Source: Candidatus Pantoea bituminis
Lineage (GTDB): Bacteria > Pseudomonadota > Gammaproteobacteria > Enterobacterales > Enterobacteriaceae
Assembly: GCF_018842675.1 (NCBI RefSeq)
Contig: NZ_JAGTWO010000004.1
Coordinates: 62,001-126,000 of the forward strand
Direction of reading: 5' to 3'
Length of the DNA stretch: 64,000 nucleotides
In this document: one piece after another, positions 1-8,710 of the stretch
Layout of the letters: each line of letters begins with the position of its first letter
Numbering within the stretch: position 1 is the stretch's first letter
Position numbers and translations under genes: made by a program
The notes under the pieces: model-generated
Seen by the model: only the letters and a program-made list of their open reading frames with translations
The model's database searches: none
Told to the model about the DNA's origin: nothing

Positions 1-1
1 G

Positions 2-352
2 GGCGAAGTACAGGCCGATCTCGACCTGCTGCTGCGTGCGTTGGCCAATCTACTCGCCAACGCGCTGCGCTATGGTGACAGCGGCAGCGTGATTCGGTTG
101 TTCAGCGAAACAGGTGCGAATGGCGTAACAATCTGCGTGGAAAATCACGGCCCAACCATTCCTTCAGAACGGCAAGCCAGACTGTTTGATCGCTTCTGGC
201 GCGCCGACAGTTCACGTCATCTCTCTTCCAGCGGCAGCGGTTTAGGCTTGTCGATTGTGCGCAGCATAATGCAGTTACATCATGGACGCTGCGCGGTTCA
301 GAGTGAGCAGGGATTAACCCGCTTCACGCTCTATTTCCCCTTAAAACCCTGA
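2..352 (+). CDS. Heavy-metal sensor histidine kinase, C-terminal fragment (CusS-like)
   Basis: This is the 3' end of a gene that begins before the window; the frame is open from base 2. The visible part is the HATPase_c domain of a two-component sensor kinase: an N-box (LLANALRYG), a region ending in FDRFWRADSS (F-box), and the G-box GSGLGLSIVRSIM. The FDRFWRAD form and the SSSGSGLGLSIV loop are typical of the CusS/CopS/PcoS heavy-metal sensor group in the inner membrane, which phosphorylates a response regulator controlling copper or silver efflux. The metal is inferred from family resemblance only, because the periplasmic sensor domain is outside the window. It ends 36 bases before the fluoride riboswitch and shows no clear terminator of its own. 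Confidence 0.75.
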   Translation, partial: GEVQADLDLLLRALANLLANALRYGDSGSVIRLFSETGANGVTICVENHGPTIPSERQARLFDRFWRADSSRHLSSSGSGLGLSIVRSIMQLHHGRCAVQSEQGLTRFTLYFPLKP

Positions 353-387
353 GTTGTCAGCGGCCAATCTCGCGAGTATTATCATCG

Positions 388-455
388 CCTTAAGGTGATG
401 GCGTTCCACCTTTCCCAACCGCTTGCGGCGTTAATCCGCGGCTGATGACGCCTGA
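388..455 (+). ncRNA. Fluoride riboswitch (crcB motif)
   Basis: The stretch carries the conserved elements of the crcB RNA: a GGTGATGGCGTTCCACC hairpin (394-410), the AACCGC segment at 417-422, and the downstream GGCTGATGACGCCT block (440-453). It lies about 100 bases upstream of crcB on the same strand, the classical arrangement in which fluoride binding turns on the exporter gene. The spacing and sequence of all three blocks fit the family; I could not run a covariance model. Confidence 0.8.
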
Positions 456-495
456 CATACACCGTAATCCTCACGCAGGAGCGGATGTGTCAGGC
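450..495 (+). promoter_or_regulatory. Hairpin in the crcB leader, likely riboswitch expression platform
   Basis: Arms GCCTGACATA (450-459) and TGTGTCAGGC (486-495) pair with a single G-U. The left arm overlaps the 3' end of the fluoride aptamer (GACGCCT), so aptamer folding and hairpin formation compete. There is only a short T run after it (TTTT at 501-504), so termination may be weak and the switch mechanism is inferred. Confidence 0.45.
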
Positions 496-551
496 GCGTG
501 TTTTGCCTGCCACCGCGATCCTGCGCGTATCCCTAAACAGGAGCATTACTG

Positions 552-929
552 ATGTTGAAATCTCTGTTAGCCGTGATGTTAGGCGGGGCGGTTGGATGTG
601 CCCTGCGCTGGCTCATTTCACTGCGTTTTAATACGCTGTTTCCTAATCTGCCGCCAGGCACGTTAATCGTGAATCTGGTAGGCGGGTTTGTCATTGGTGC
701 CGCACTGGCGTGGTTCGTAAAAAATCCTCAAATCGACCCAACCTGGAAATTGCTGATCGTCACCGGGTTATGCGGCGGCTTGACCACGTTTTCGACCTTC
801 TCCGCTGAAATTGTCGTGCTGCTACAATCAGGTAAATACCTTTGGGCGATGTCGAGCGTGTTAGTACACGTTATCGGTTCGCTGCTGATGACCTTTGCCG
901 GCTTTGCCGTGGTCAACGTGCTGGGGTAA
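552..929 (+). CDS. crcB: Fluoride ion channel CrcB (Fluc)
   Basis: A 125-residue, four-helix inner-membrane protein of the Fluc/CrcB family, which works as an antiparallel dimer to let fluoride leave the cytoplasm. The family's signature GGLTTFSTFS is present near residues 72-81, and the N-terminal GGAVGCALRW and NLVGGFVIG segments hold the usual conserved glycines, arginine and asparagine. Length matches the family. An AGGAG precedes the ATG by about 7 bases. The fluoride riboswitch just upstream supports both function and control: the gene should be induced when fluoride enters the cell. It is a single gene, not the two-gene heterodimer form. Confidence 0.95.
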   Translation: MLKSLLAVMLGGAVGCALRWLISLRFNTLFPNLPPGTLIVNLVGGFVIGAALAWFVKNPQIDPTWKLLIVTGLCGGLTTFSTFSAEIVVLLQSGKYLWAMSSVLVHVIGSLLMTFAGFAVVNVLG

Positions 930-1067
930 TCCCTGGCGCGGAAAGGCAGCGAAATCGCCCTTGAATTAACCCTAAAGAGGTAGATACTGTTTCAGGTTCA
1001 GTAAAGAGTAAAAACAGAACCTGAACGTTAAGTCACCGATTATTCCGGACGATTAAGGAGCACGTTG

Positions 1068-1883
1068 ATGAGCCACAACCCTAAATTCCTTAACCTGGTG
1101 TTGTTAAACGGTGGACCCGAGCAAAAATTGCAGGCGGCACGAGAAGCCGGTTTCGATCAGGTCGAAATATGGCGTGAGGATGTACAAGCTTGTGAGCAGG
1201 GTGCAGCGGCGTTAGCGCAGTTTGCGGGCCAACAGGGAATAGGTTTTACCAATCTACAAGTGTTACGCGATTTTACCGGCGCATCCGATGGCCTGCGCGT
1301 TGAAAAACGCGAGGAGCTACGCCAGTTTATTCAGATCGCGCAGGCGCTGGGCTGCGATACCATTCAGGCACCGGCAACCACACGTGAAGATTGTCTTCCC
1401 GAATGCATTGATGACGATTTACGCTGGATGGCGTCGGAAGCCGCCCGCTACAAAATGCGCATCATGTATGAGCCAATGGCGTGGTGCAGCGTGGATAACA
1501 CGCTACCGCTGGCGTGGGAACGTTTGCAGCGTCTCGATCAGCCCAACATCGGTTTAGTGGTGGATCTGTTTCACATTTGCGCCCTTGGCGGCGATGCTTC
1601 GCAGCTGGACGGCATTCCTGCCGATCGCATCTATGAAGTGCAACTGTGCGATATGGCGGAAAAACCGTCACAGGATAAACAGGCATTGATCGACACCGCG
1701 CGCCATCAACGCCTGTTGCCCGGCGACGGCATCATCAATATTGAACATTTCGTTGATAAGCTGAAAAGTGCCGGTTATCAAGGCCCGGTGGGCATTGAAG
1801 TGTTTAACGATGAACTCAAACGCTTGCCGCCCGCCGAAGCGGCACAGCAAGCGTGGCGAGCATTAAATCGTTACTGGCCTTAA
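1068..1883 (+). CDS. Sugar phosphate isomerase/epimerase-type TIM-barrel protein
   Basis: A 271-residue protein of the xylose-isomerase-like TIM barrel superfamily (IolE/IolI/MocC-type). Visible family features are the strand-end acids: a YEPMAW segment near residue 136, VVDLFHICALGG near 166, and a C-terminal GPVGIEVFNDEL, which are the usual metal-binding and substrate-contacting positions (Glu, Asp-His, Glu). The start chosen is the ATG at 1068, which has AAGGAG seven bases upstream; a TTG three bases earlier is also in frame. Its 3' end overlaps the end of the convergent ypfH by four bases. The substrate cannot be named from sequence; an inositol- or ketose-like sugar is only a guess from family. 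Confidence 0.8.
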   Translation: MSHNPKFLNLVLLNGGPEQKLQAAREAGFDQVEIWREDVQACEQGAAALAQFAGQQGIGFTNLQVLRDFTGASDGLRVEKREELRQFIQIAQALGCDTIQAPATTREDCLPECIDDDLRWMASEAARYKMRIMYEPMAWCSVDNTLPLAWERLQRLDQPNIGLVVDLFHICALGGDASQLDGIPADRIYEVQLCDMAEKPSQDKQALIDTARHQRLLPGDGIINIEHFVDKLKSAGYQGPVGIEVFNDELKRLPPAEAAQQAWRALNRYWP

Positions 1884-2485
1884 TCCTGCAAACACTGGGC
1901 GATAAAAGCGGCAGCATGCATCGCGCCTTGCCCTGAAATCGAATGACCCGTTTTGGGTTCAAACAGCGTTTCGGTCGGGACATTGGCGCTTTTAAGCCGA
2001 CGTGCTGCTGATTCGCTTTCTCTCCACGGAATCACGTCATCGGCGTGCCCGTGAATCAGCATCGCTGGCGTATAAGGCTGCGGCGTTAGAGGGCCATCAA
2101 AAGCCAGTCGACCTGAAAAAGCCACCACGCCGGCCAACGGATAACGGCCATCTACCAGCGCATCCAGCGCCATTATTGAGCCTTGTGAAAACCCCACCAG
2201 CACGACTTTATCCCACTGATCGGCCATATTGTTTTGCGCCATGATCTCGCTTAGTCGGGCATCAAATGCGGCTCGCGCTTCACGCACGCGGGCTGGGCGA
2301 TTTTCTACTGTTACACCGGCCAGACTGAACCATTGATAGCCGAATCCCTGCTCAAAAGCATAAGGCGCGTCAGGCGAGGCAAAAACAACATCGGGTAACA
2401 ATGCAGTCCAATGCTGACCAATCGGAGCAAGATCGTCACCATTACTGCCAACGCCGTGTAAAAATATCACCAATGCTTTTGCCAT
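1880..2485 (-). CDS. ypfH: Carboxylesterase YpfH
   Basis: A 201-residue alpha/beta hydrolase of the phospholipase/carboxylesterase family, matching E. coli YpfH in length and pattern. The oxyanion HGVGSNG lies at the start, the nucleophile elbow is GFSQGS (serine near residue 99), the acid sits in HGHADDVIP, and the histidine in KTGHSIS. It is expected to be a cytoplasmic serine esterase acting on small esters; the natural substrate is not known. It converges on the TIM-barrel gene and lies nine bases downstream of the glutathionyl-hydroquinone reductase on the same strand, so the two may be cotranscribed. Confidence 0.88.
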   Translation of the reverse strand: MAKALVIFLHGVGSNGDDLAPIGQHWTALLPDVVFASPDAPYAFEQGFGYQWFSLAGVTVENRPARVREARAAFDARLSEIMAQNNMADQWDKVVLVGFSQGSIMALDALVDGRYPLAGVVAFSGRLAFDGPLTPQPYTPAMLIHGHADDVIPWRESESAARRLKSANVPTETLFEPKTGHSISGQGAMHAAAFIAQCLQD

Positions 2486-2494
2486 GTTTATTCC

Positions 2495-3439
2495 TTAAAA
2501 GCCGTAATCGCTCAGGTCTGGGCCTGCGGGCACAATGCCGTTGGGGTTCAGCGCCTTGATCGAGTAATAACCCTGTTTAATATGATCAATATTGACGGTT
2601 TCGCGCACGCCAGACACCGACAGCATGCTCTTCAGGTAGCGGTTGAGCAACGGATAGTCACGCACCCGGCGCAAGTTGCATTTAAACAACCCGAAGTAGG
2701 CCGCATCAAAACGAATCAGCGTGACAAACAAGCGGATATCCGCCTCGGTGATGCGCTCGCCAAGCAGAAAAGTGCGGCCATCTTGTAGGCGCGTTTCCAG
2801 CTCATCCATTTGCTCAAACACCTCATTACATGCTTGCTGATAGCTGATTTGCGTGGTGGCAAATCCCGCCCGGTAGACGCCATTATTCAGGCGTGGATAG
2901 ATTTGCGCGTTCAGGGCGTCAATCTCTTCACGTAGACATTCAGGATAGAGATTGATGCGGTTATCCGCCAAACCACCAAACCCGCTGTTCAGCATTCGCA
3001 CAATATCAGCGGATTCGTTATTTACAATGGTGCCGGTCTTTTTATCCCACAATACCGGTACCGTGGCGCGACCGGTAAAGTCAGCGTCAGCGCGGGTATA
3101 AAGTTCGTGCAGATATTCTGCGCCGTTTACGCTGTCGCGATCGGCGCCCGGATAATCACCGAAACGCCAGCCTTGCTCACTTAATAGCGGTTCAACCACC
3201 GACACGCTAATCAGTGATTCCAACCCTTTGAGTTTACGGGTAATCAATGTACGTGATGCCCACGGACAAATCAGCGCAACATAGAGATGATAGCGATCAG
3301 GTTCGGCAGCAAACTCCGTTGAGCCATCGCTGCTGATCCTGTCGCGGAAGCGTGAAGTCTGGCGAACAAATCCGCCTTGCTTATCGGTGGCCTGCACCGG
3401 ATGCCATTCTGCACTCCATTTGCCGTTCACTAACATCAT
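2495..3439 (-). CDS. Glutathionyl-hydroquinone reductase (YqjG/EcM4 family)
   Basis: A 314-residue member of the Xi-class glutathione transferases, which reduce glutathionyl-hydroquinones to free hydroquinones using glutathione. The catalytic CPWAS motif is at about residue 58, preceded by the family's long N-terminal loop, and the C-terminal helical domain has the conserved GERITEADIRLF segment. E. coli YqjG is of similar length (328). Two adjacent ATG codons (3439 and 3436) follow an AGAGGAG; the first is given. The gene is followed closely by ypfH. Role: handling of quinone adducts in the cytoplasm, known for the family. Confidence 0.88.
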   Translation of the reverse strand: MMLVNGKWSAEWHPVQATDKQGGFVRQTSRFRDRISSDGSTEFAAEPDRYHLYVALICPWASRTLITRKLKGLESLISVSVVEPLLSEQGWRFGDYPGADRDSVNGAEYLHELYTRADADFTGRATVPVLWDKKTGTIVNNESADIVRMLNSGFGGLADNRINLYPECLREEIDALNAQIYPRLNNGVYRAGFATTQISYQQACNEVFEQMDELETRLQDGRTFLLGERITEADIRLFVTLIRFDAAYFGLFKCNLRRVRDYPLLNRYLKSMLSVSGVRETVNIDHIKQGYYSIKALNPNGIVPAGPDLSDYGF

Positions 3440-3514
3440 TCTGCTCCTCTATGGTAATAAGAAGCAGCTTAACCCGCTGCGGGTTCAGTGATAATCCGGT
3501 CCAAAAGGTAAACG

Positions 3515-3736
3515 TTATTTCCAAAATGGAAAGAATAGTCGCGGTGATACGTTAAGCGGATACGGAGTGAAAATATGCGACATCCACATCGAGCAGCTAG
3601 CGTGATGTCTGTGCCAAATGACCAGTGAGCGGGTAAAATGCGCACCGTCGAACGGGTGCAGTTTCAATGCGTTGTCATCACGGAACGATCCATCCCGTTC
3701 CATCAATAGATAACGTCTGGCCGCTGCTGATACCAT
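3515..3736 (-). CDS. Possible small hypothetical protein
   Basis: A 73-codon open frame in the 360-base gap between the glutathionyl-hydroquinone reductase and the FemAB-like gene. A GAGGGA lies about eight bases before the ATG. The sequence is rich in His, Phe and Trp towards its end and shows no domain I recognise. It could be a small real gene, a relic of a longer gene, or chance. Nothing else in 3440-3802 beyond likely promoters for the two flanking genes was found. Confidence 0.25.
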   Translation of the reverse strand: MVSAAARRYLLMERDGSFRDDNALKLHPFDGAHFTRSLVIWHRHHASCSMWMSHIFTPYPLNVSPRLFFPFWK

Positions 3737-3802
3737 TACACTTTCCCTCTACTCAAAAACCTGCTTGACTGACGGTTCGCCCGTTCTTGTCTGGAGTTGT
3801 TG

Positions 3803-4926
3803 ATGTCACTGATTCACCTGACTTCGTTAGCAGAGATTGCTGCCGCCGAATGGGATGCGCTGTTACCTGATGATCAACCTTTTTTACGCCACGCCTTTCT
3901 GTCTAGTCTGGAGGAGAGCGGCAGCGTGCGCGCTGAATCGGGCTGGCAACCGGATCATCTGCTGTGGCGTGAAAACGGCGTGCTGCGCGCTGCTATTCCT
4001 GGCTATCGCAAGCGTCACTCGCAGGGCGAATATGTATTTGATCATGCATGGGCCGATGCCAGCCAGCGTGCAGGGATCCGTTATTATCCAAAATGGCTTG
4101 GGGCCATTCCATTCAGTCCGGTCACGGGCGCACGTCTGATTGGCGCGCCCGACGCGGCGGCACAATTGCTGGCAGCCTTACCGGAAACGCTGCTAAAAAA
4201 CGGATTGAGCGGCGCGCACATTAATTTTACCGATGCGCAGGCCAATCATCTGCTGCACGAGCAGCCCAACTGGCTTGAACGCTGGGGCCTGCAGTATCAC
4301 TGGCACAATCGCGGCTACCGCGACTTTCAGGATTTCCTCGACACGTTGATGTCACGCAAGCGTAAACAGCTGCGCAAAGAGCGTGAACAGGTGACGCAGA
4401 GTGGCTTTGAATTCAGCGGGTATCGCGGCGATCAGCTCCGTGAAGATCAGTGGGATTTTGTGTATACCTGTTACGCCAACACTTACGCAGTGCGCGGCCA
4501 GCGGCCCTATTTAACGCGCAATTTCTTTAGTTTGCTGGCGGAGCGGATGCCAGAAAATATCCGCGTGGTGATTGCGCACCTTCAGCAGCAGCCCGCAGCG
4601 ATGGCGTTTTACCTCAAAGATGAACACGCACTGTATGGACGTTATTGGGGATGTTTAGCCGAATTTGACCGGCTGCATTTTGAAACCTGTTTCTATCAGG
4701 GAATGGATTTTGCCATTGCAGAAGGATTGCAGCGTTTTGATGCGGGCGCACAAGGCGAACATAAACTGGTGCGCGGCTTTGAGCCGCATATTACCCACTC
4801 GTGGCATTACTTAATGCATCCGGGATTGCGTGAAGCGGTGGATGATTTTCTTCAGCGAGAAAGGGGGGCGTACGCGCCTGGGAAGAGGAGGCGCGCGACG
4901 CCTTGCCCTATCGACGCGGTGATTAA
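3803..4926 (+). CDS. FemAB/COG3146-type GNAT acyltransferase, frameshifted near the 3' end
   Basis: A protein of about 374 residues of the group annotated as peptidogalycan biosynthesis/recognition or GNAT acetyltransferase (COG3146). Typical segments are FLRHAFLSSLEESGSV near the start, the basic RKRKQLRKEREQV region, and the LYGRYWG and RFDAGAQGEHKLVRGF motifs near the C-terminus. The frame breaks at the G6 run 4864-4869; adding one G restores the tail VRAWEEEARDALPYRRGD and a stop at 4926. As given, the frame instead runs on to 5086 through antisense of the next gene. ATG 3803 is preferred over in-frame TTG codons at 3797 and 3800. Function is only predicted from the family; the stop overlaps that of the convergent ABC exporter. 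Confidence 0.75.
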
Positions 4927-6753
4927 TCGGTGCCGACAAAGCCGCCGGTTTGATGCTGCCACAAGCGGGCGTACAGTCCGTTTTGCGCCAGCAACTCGCG
5001 GTGGCTGCCCATCTCGACAATCTCACCTTTCTCCAGCACCACTAAGCGATCCATCTTGGCGATGGTCGACAAGCGGTGAGCGATAGCAATCACTGTTTTG
5101 CCCTGCATCAGCGATTCCAGGCTCTCCTGAATAGCCGCTTCGACTTCCGAGTCGAGTGCCGATGTGGCTTCATCCATGATCAAAATCGGCGCATCTTTCA
5201 GCAGCACGCGCGCAATCGCCACACGTTGACGCTGCCCGCCAGAAAGCTTCACGCCGCGCTCACCAACTTGCGCATCCAGCCCGGTACGTCCTTGCGGGTC
5301 AGAGAGCAGCGGAATGAATTCGTCTGCGCGGGCGCGATGAATAGCCAATTGCAGCGCTTGTTCGCTGGCATCGGGGCGGCCATACAGCAGGTTTTCCCGA
5401 ATCGAACGGTGCAGCAGTGAGGTATCTTGGGTGATCATACCAATCTGGCTGCGCAAGCTTTCTTGGGTAACTTCCGCGATATTCTGGCCATCAATCACGA
5501 TGCGCCCCCGTTCAGGTCATACAGCCGCAGCAGCAGGTTAACCAGGGTGGATTTGCCCGCGCCAGACGGGCCAATCAGCCCAATCTTCTCGCCCGGTTTG
5601 ATGTCGAGATTAAGGCGATTGATGACCTGACGGCCGCCGCCGTAATCAAAGCGCACATCCTCAAAGCGGATATTGCCGCGTGTCACTTCAAGGTTTTTGG
5701 CTTTTGGCGCATCCTGCACGCTCAGCGGCTGGGCGATGGTATTCAGGCCATCCTGCACCATGCCGATATTTTCAAAAATGCCGTTCACCACCCACATGAT
5801 CCAACCGGACATGTTGACCAGGCGGATCACCAAACCGGTTGCCAGTGCGATAGCACCGACGCTGATCAGCGACTCGCTCCAGAGCCACAGCGCCAGCCCG
5901 GAAGTGGAGACTATCAGCAGGCCATTCAACGCTGATAAGGTCAGATCCATGCTCGTAACCATGCGGCTGGCGTGCTGCGTTTTGTTGGTCTGTTCCTGAA
6001 TCGCTTCGCGGGCATATTTGCGTTCCAGGTCGCTGTGGGCAAAGAGTTTGATGGTGGTGATATTGGTGTAGCCATCGACAATCGTGCCCATCAATTTTGA
6101 ACGCGCTTCTGAAGAGACCACTGAACGCGCTTTCACGCGTGGCACAAAAAGCGCAGCGAGGCGGCATAAGCAACAATCCAGATAATCAGTGGGATCATCA
6201 ATCGCCAGTCCGCTTCGGCGAACAGAATCAGCGAGGTTACGGAATAGATCAGCACGTGCCAGATGGCATCCACCAGTTGTACTGATGAATCTCTGAGCGC
6301 ATTGCCGGTTTGCATGATGCGCTGCGCAATGCGTCCAGCGAAGTCGTTCTGGAAGAAGTTCAGGCTCTGGCGCAACACATAGTTGTGGTGCTGCCAGCGG
6401 ATCATACTGGTCATACTGGGGTTAATACTTTGATGCACCAGCATGTCATGCAGCGCGATAAAGATGGGTCGCAGAATCAAGGCGACACATCCCATCCAGA
6501 GCAGAATTTGCCAGTTGTCGCGGAACAAGCTGGCGGGCGTTGAATGGTTGACCAGGTCGATGATGCGGCTCAGGTAGCTGAAAAGCGCGACTTCCACCAA
6601 CGCCGATCCCAGCCCAACCACCAACAGCGCCGCAAAACTGGGCCACACCTGACGCAAATAATACGCGTAAAAGGGCCAAACTGATGAGGGCGGCGATTCG
6701 GTGGGCGCATCCTGAAAAATATTGATAAAACGTTCAAAACGGCGATACAACAT
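4923..6753 (-). CDS. MsbA-type ABC exporter (fused permease and ATPase), two frameshifts
   Basis: A half-transporter of about 610 residues: an N-terminal membrane domain with about six helices and a C-terminal ATPase with Walker A GPSGAGKST, signature LSGGQRQR, Walker B ILIMDEATSALD and switch AHRLST. Such proteins act as dimers in the inner membrane and export lipids or drugs; the substrate is unknown here. The reading frame is broken twice: at A5 6146-6150 (one more T on the coding strand gives SLRFFVPRVKARS) and at C5 5505-5509 (one more G gives LNGGRIVIDGQ). Both repairs restore family sequence exactly, so the gene is probably intact in the organism. It is divergent from the GNAT at 6836. 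Confidence 0.85.
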
Positions 6754-6835
6754 AGAATCACTCTTTCCAACCGATAAAGAATTACAGCTTAGTGCAATTT
6801 GGTGCAGTGAAACCCACCGTCTAACAGGAGAAAAT

Positions 6836-7333
6836 ATGGAAATTACCGTTCGTGGACGTGAACCCAGCGATGCTGCGGCTTATCAGCGTTTGTACAGCCA
6901 TCCTGATGTTTATCCCTGGACGCTTCAGCTGCCGTATCCGAGCGTAGCGACTTGGGAAAAGAAATTTTTGAAAATGGATGCTGAAGGATTCATCGCTTTT
7001 GTTGCTGAAATTGACGGCAAAATGGTGGGCGAATTAACCCTGTTTGTTGAAAACAGGCCGCGGACGCGCCACTGCATCAGTTTTGGTATTGGTGTTGATC
7101 CCGCCTTTGCCGGGCGCGGCGTGGGCGAGCGATTGATTCGTACCGGGATAGATTACGCGCAAAACTGGCTGGGCGTGACGCGCATCGAACTGGAGGTGTT
7201 TCACGATAATCACCGTGCGCTGCGCTTGTATGAGCGTCTTGGGTTTGAGCGTGAAGGCGTACGGCGTCAGGCATCGTTGCGCGACGGAAAACGGCATGAC
7301 GTGGTGATGATGGCGAAGCTGCTGGATAGTTAA
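6836..7333 (+). CDS. GNAT family N-acetyltransferase, YhhY-like
   Basis: A 165-residue GNAT enzyme that transfers acetyl from acetyl-CoA. It aligns along its length with E. coli YhhY (AaaT, an L-amino-acid N-acetyltransferase): shared segments are the DVYPWTLQLPYPS region, FGIGVDPAFAGRGVGERLI (the acetyl-CoA binding loop, with the RGVG form of the Q/RxxGxG motif) and YERLGFEREGVRR. The ATG at 6836 has AGGAG six bases upstream; an in-frame upstream extension to 6722 lies over the start of the divergent ABC exporter and is unlikely. The substrate preference is inferred from the relative. Confidence 0.85.
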   Translation: MEITVRGREPSDAAAYQRLYSHPDVYPWTLQLPYPSVATWEKKFLKMDAEGFIAFVAEIDGKMVGELTLFVENRPRTRHCISFGIGVDPAFAGRGVGERLIRTGIDYAQNWLGVTRIELEVFHDNHRALRLYERLGFEREGVRRQASLRDGKRHDVVMMAKLLDS

Positions 7334-7339
7334 CCAAGC

Positions 7340-7368
7340 CCGGAGCGGCGGACAGGCCGCTCCGGTTT
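7340..7368. terminator. GC-rich hairpin, weak terminator between convergent genes
   Basis: Arms CCGGAGCGGC and GCCGCTCCGG (7340-7349 and 7356-7365) form a perfect ten-pair stem between the stop of the GNAT and the stop of the convergent sugar-binding protein. Only TTT follows on the plus strand, so it may act more as an RNA end stabiliser than as a strong terminator. Confidence 0.5.
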
Positions 7369-7372
7369 CAGG

Positions 7373-8290
7373 TTATTTACTTTTATCGATGTACTGCTGC
7401 ATGTTCTCTTTAGTGACCAGCTCAAACGGGATCCACTGATGCGAATCCACTTTTTCGCCTTTTATTAAACGCTGCGCCACCTCAACAGACTTCTTGCCTT
7501 GTCCCACCGCATCCTGAAATACCGTGACCTGCATGCTGCCGTTAGCCATCGATTTTAATCCATCCGGCGTGGCATCAATGCCGCCGACCAGAATGTTTTT
7601 CTTCGGTTTTGCCTGCGCGATGGCCATGGTGGCACCAATCGCCATTTCGTCGTTATTGGCCGCAACAATGTCGATATCTTCACCGTTCGACAGCCAGTTC
7701 AACATCAAATCCATGCCTTCGCTGCGTGAATAGTTGGCGGTTTGTTTCAGCACCACTTTCATGTTGGGGTATTTCGCCACCACTTGCTCAACGTCTTTGG
7801 TACGCTGCAATGCACCCGCATCGGTGAGGTTGCCAATCATGATGGCGACGTTGCCGCGATAGTTAGCCATTTTTGCGAGCGCTTCCATCTGCAACACGCC
7901 CGATTCACGTTCGTCAGAACCCACAAACACCACGCCCGGCGGCAGCGTTTTATCGCCTGGCGTACGGTTAACAAACACCAGCGGAATTTTTGCCTGTTGC
8001 GCCAGCTTGGTGAGCGCAGGCGTGCTGGCAGAATCAACCGGATCGACAATGATGGCGTCTACACCTGAGCCGATAAAGCTCTGTACCTGATCGGTTTGCC
8101 GACCGACATCGCCGCGCGCATCTTCAAACTGCGATTCCAGCCCCTGCGTTTTAGCCTCTTTATCAATCGACTGACGAATAATGGTGAGAAAGTTTTGGTC
8201 AAAGTAAGCCATCGATACGCCGATTTTTTCAGCCAGCGCCGAAGCGGAGAGACTCATCATGCACAGCATTACTAACGCTTTCTTTTTCAT
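7373..8290 (-). CDS. Periplasmic sugar-binding protein (RbsB-like), orphan
   Basis: A 305-residue protein of the type I periplasmic binding family (Peripla_BP_4, ribose/galactose type). It has a classical signal peptide (Lys-rich start, hydrophobic core, cleavage after SALA near residue 20) and family motifs IIVDPVDS near residue 80, GSDE near 125 and GGIDATPDG near 240. Such proteins deliver a pentose, hexose or polyol to an ABC permease. No permease or ATPase gene lies beside it: the next gene is a divergent MFS carrier. Substrate unknown. It may serve a transporter encoded elsewhere. Confidence 0.85.
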   Translation of the reverse strand: MKKKALVMLCMMSLSASALAEKIGVSMAYFDQNFLTIIRQSIDKEAKTQGLESQFEDARGDVGRQTDQVQSFIGSGVDAIIVDPVDSASTPALTKLAQQAKIPLVFVNRTPGDKTLPPGVVFVGSDERESGVLQMEALAKMANYRGNVAIMIGNLTDAGALQRTKDVEQVVAKYPNMKVVLKQTANYSRSEGMDLMLNWLSNGEDIDIVAANNDEMAIGATMAIAQAKPKKNILVGGIDATPDGLKSMANGSMQVTVFQDAVGQGKKSVEVAQRLIKGEKVDSHQWIPFELVTKENMQQYIDKSK

Positions 8291-8710
8291 TGCAGACTCC
8301 GCAGGCTATTTTTGGAATTTTCTTTTCATTAAGAAAGGAAACGGTTTAATGAATTCATTTGCAGCCTACGAGTCGGCGCGGGCTTTGACAATTGCCTGAT
8401 TTTACTCTTGCAAGCGGGTGCACACTTTGCTGAAAAAATTTGTGCTGCATAGCCTTCTCTGGTGCTGATTTCTCAGACACGGCGCACATTCCACGGCAAA
8501 AAGGGCGTACTTTTTCAGCTTATGTGCAGCGTCGCACTGCGCATTGTGGCAGATGCCAAAATTAGCGCTAAACATGGCCGACAATCTCACCATTCGCACA
8601 ATGACCTTTAGTTAGGCTCCTATCTATATTTTCTTCACAAGGGAATCTCAGCGGTATTCCTGAAAAAAACTATGCGGCAGGACGCTGCCCCTTTTTAAGG
8701 AATTCACCTC
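8291..8710. other. Intergenic region between the sugar-binding protein and the MFS carrier
   Basis: A 420-base divergent control region. It should hold promoters for both genes. An AAACGGTTT near-palindrome at 8339-8347 resembles half of a LacI/GalR-type operator, and an AAGGAA precedes the MFS start. A 65-codon open frame on the minus strand (8402-8599) shows no coding character that I can defend. No RNA gene or repeat seen. Confidence 0.4.

Noticed and set aside
4926..5086. C-terminal extension of the FemAB-like protein beyond 4926
   Set aside because: The extension is antisense of the ABC ATPase and appears only because of a one-base break at 4864-4869.
8402..8599. 65-codon minus-strand frame in the gap before the MFS carrier
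   Set aside because: No ribosome site of note and no sensible domain; lies in a control region.
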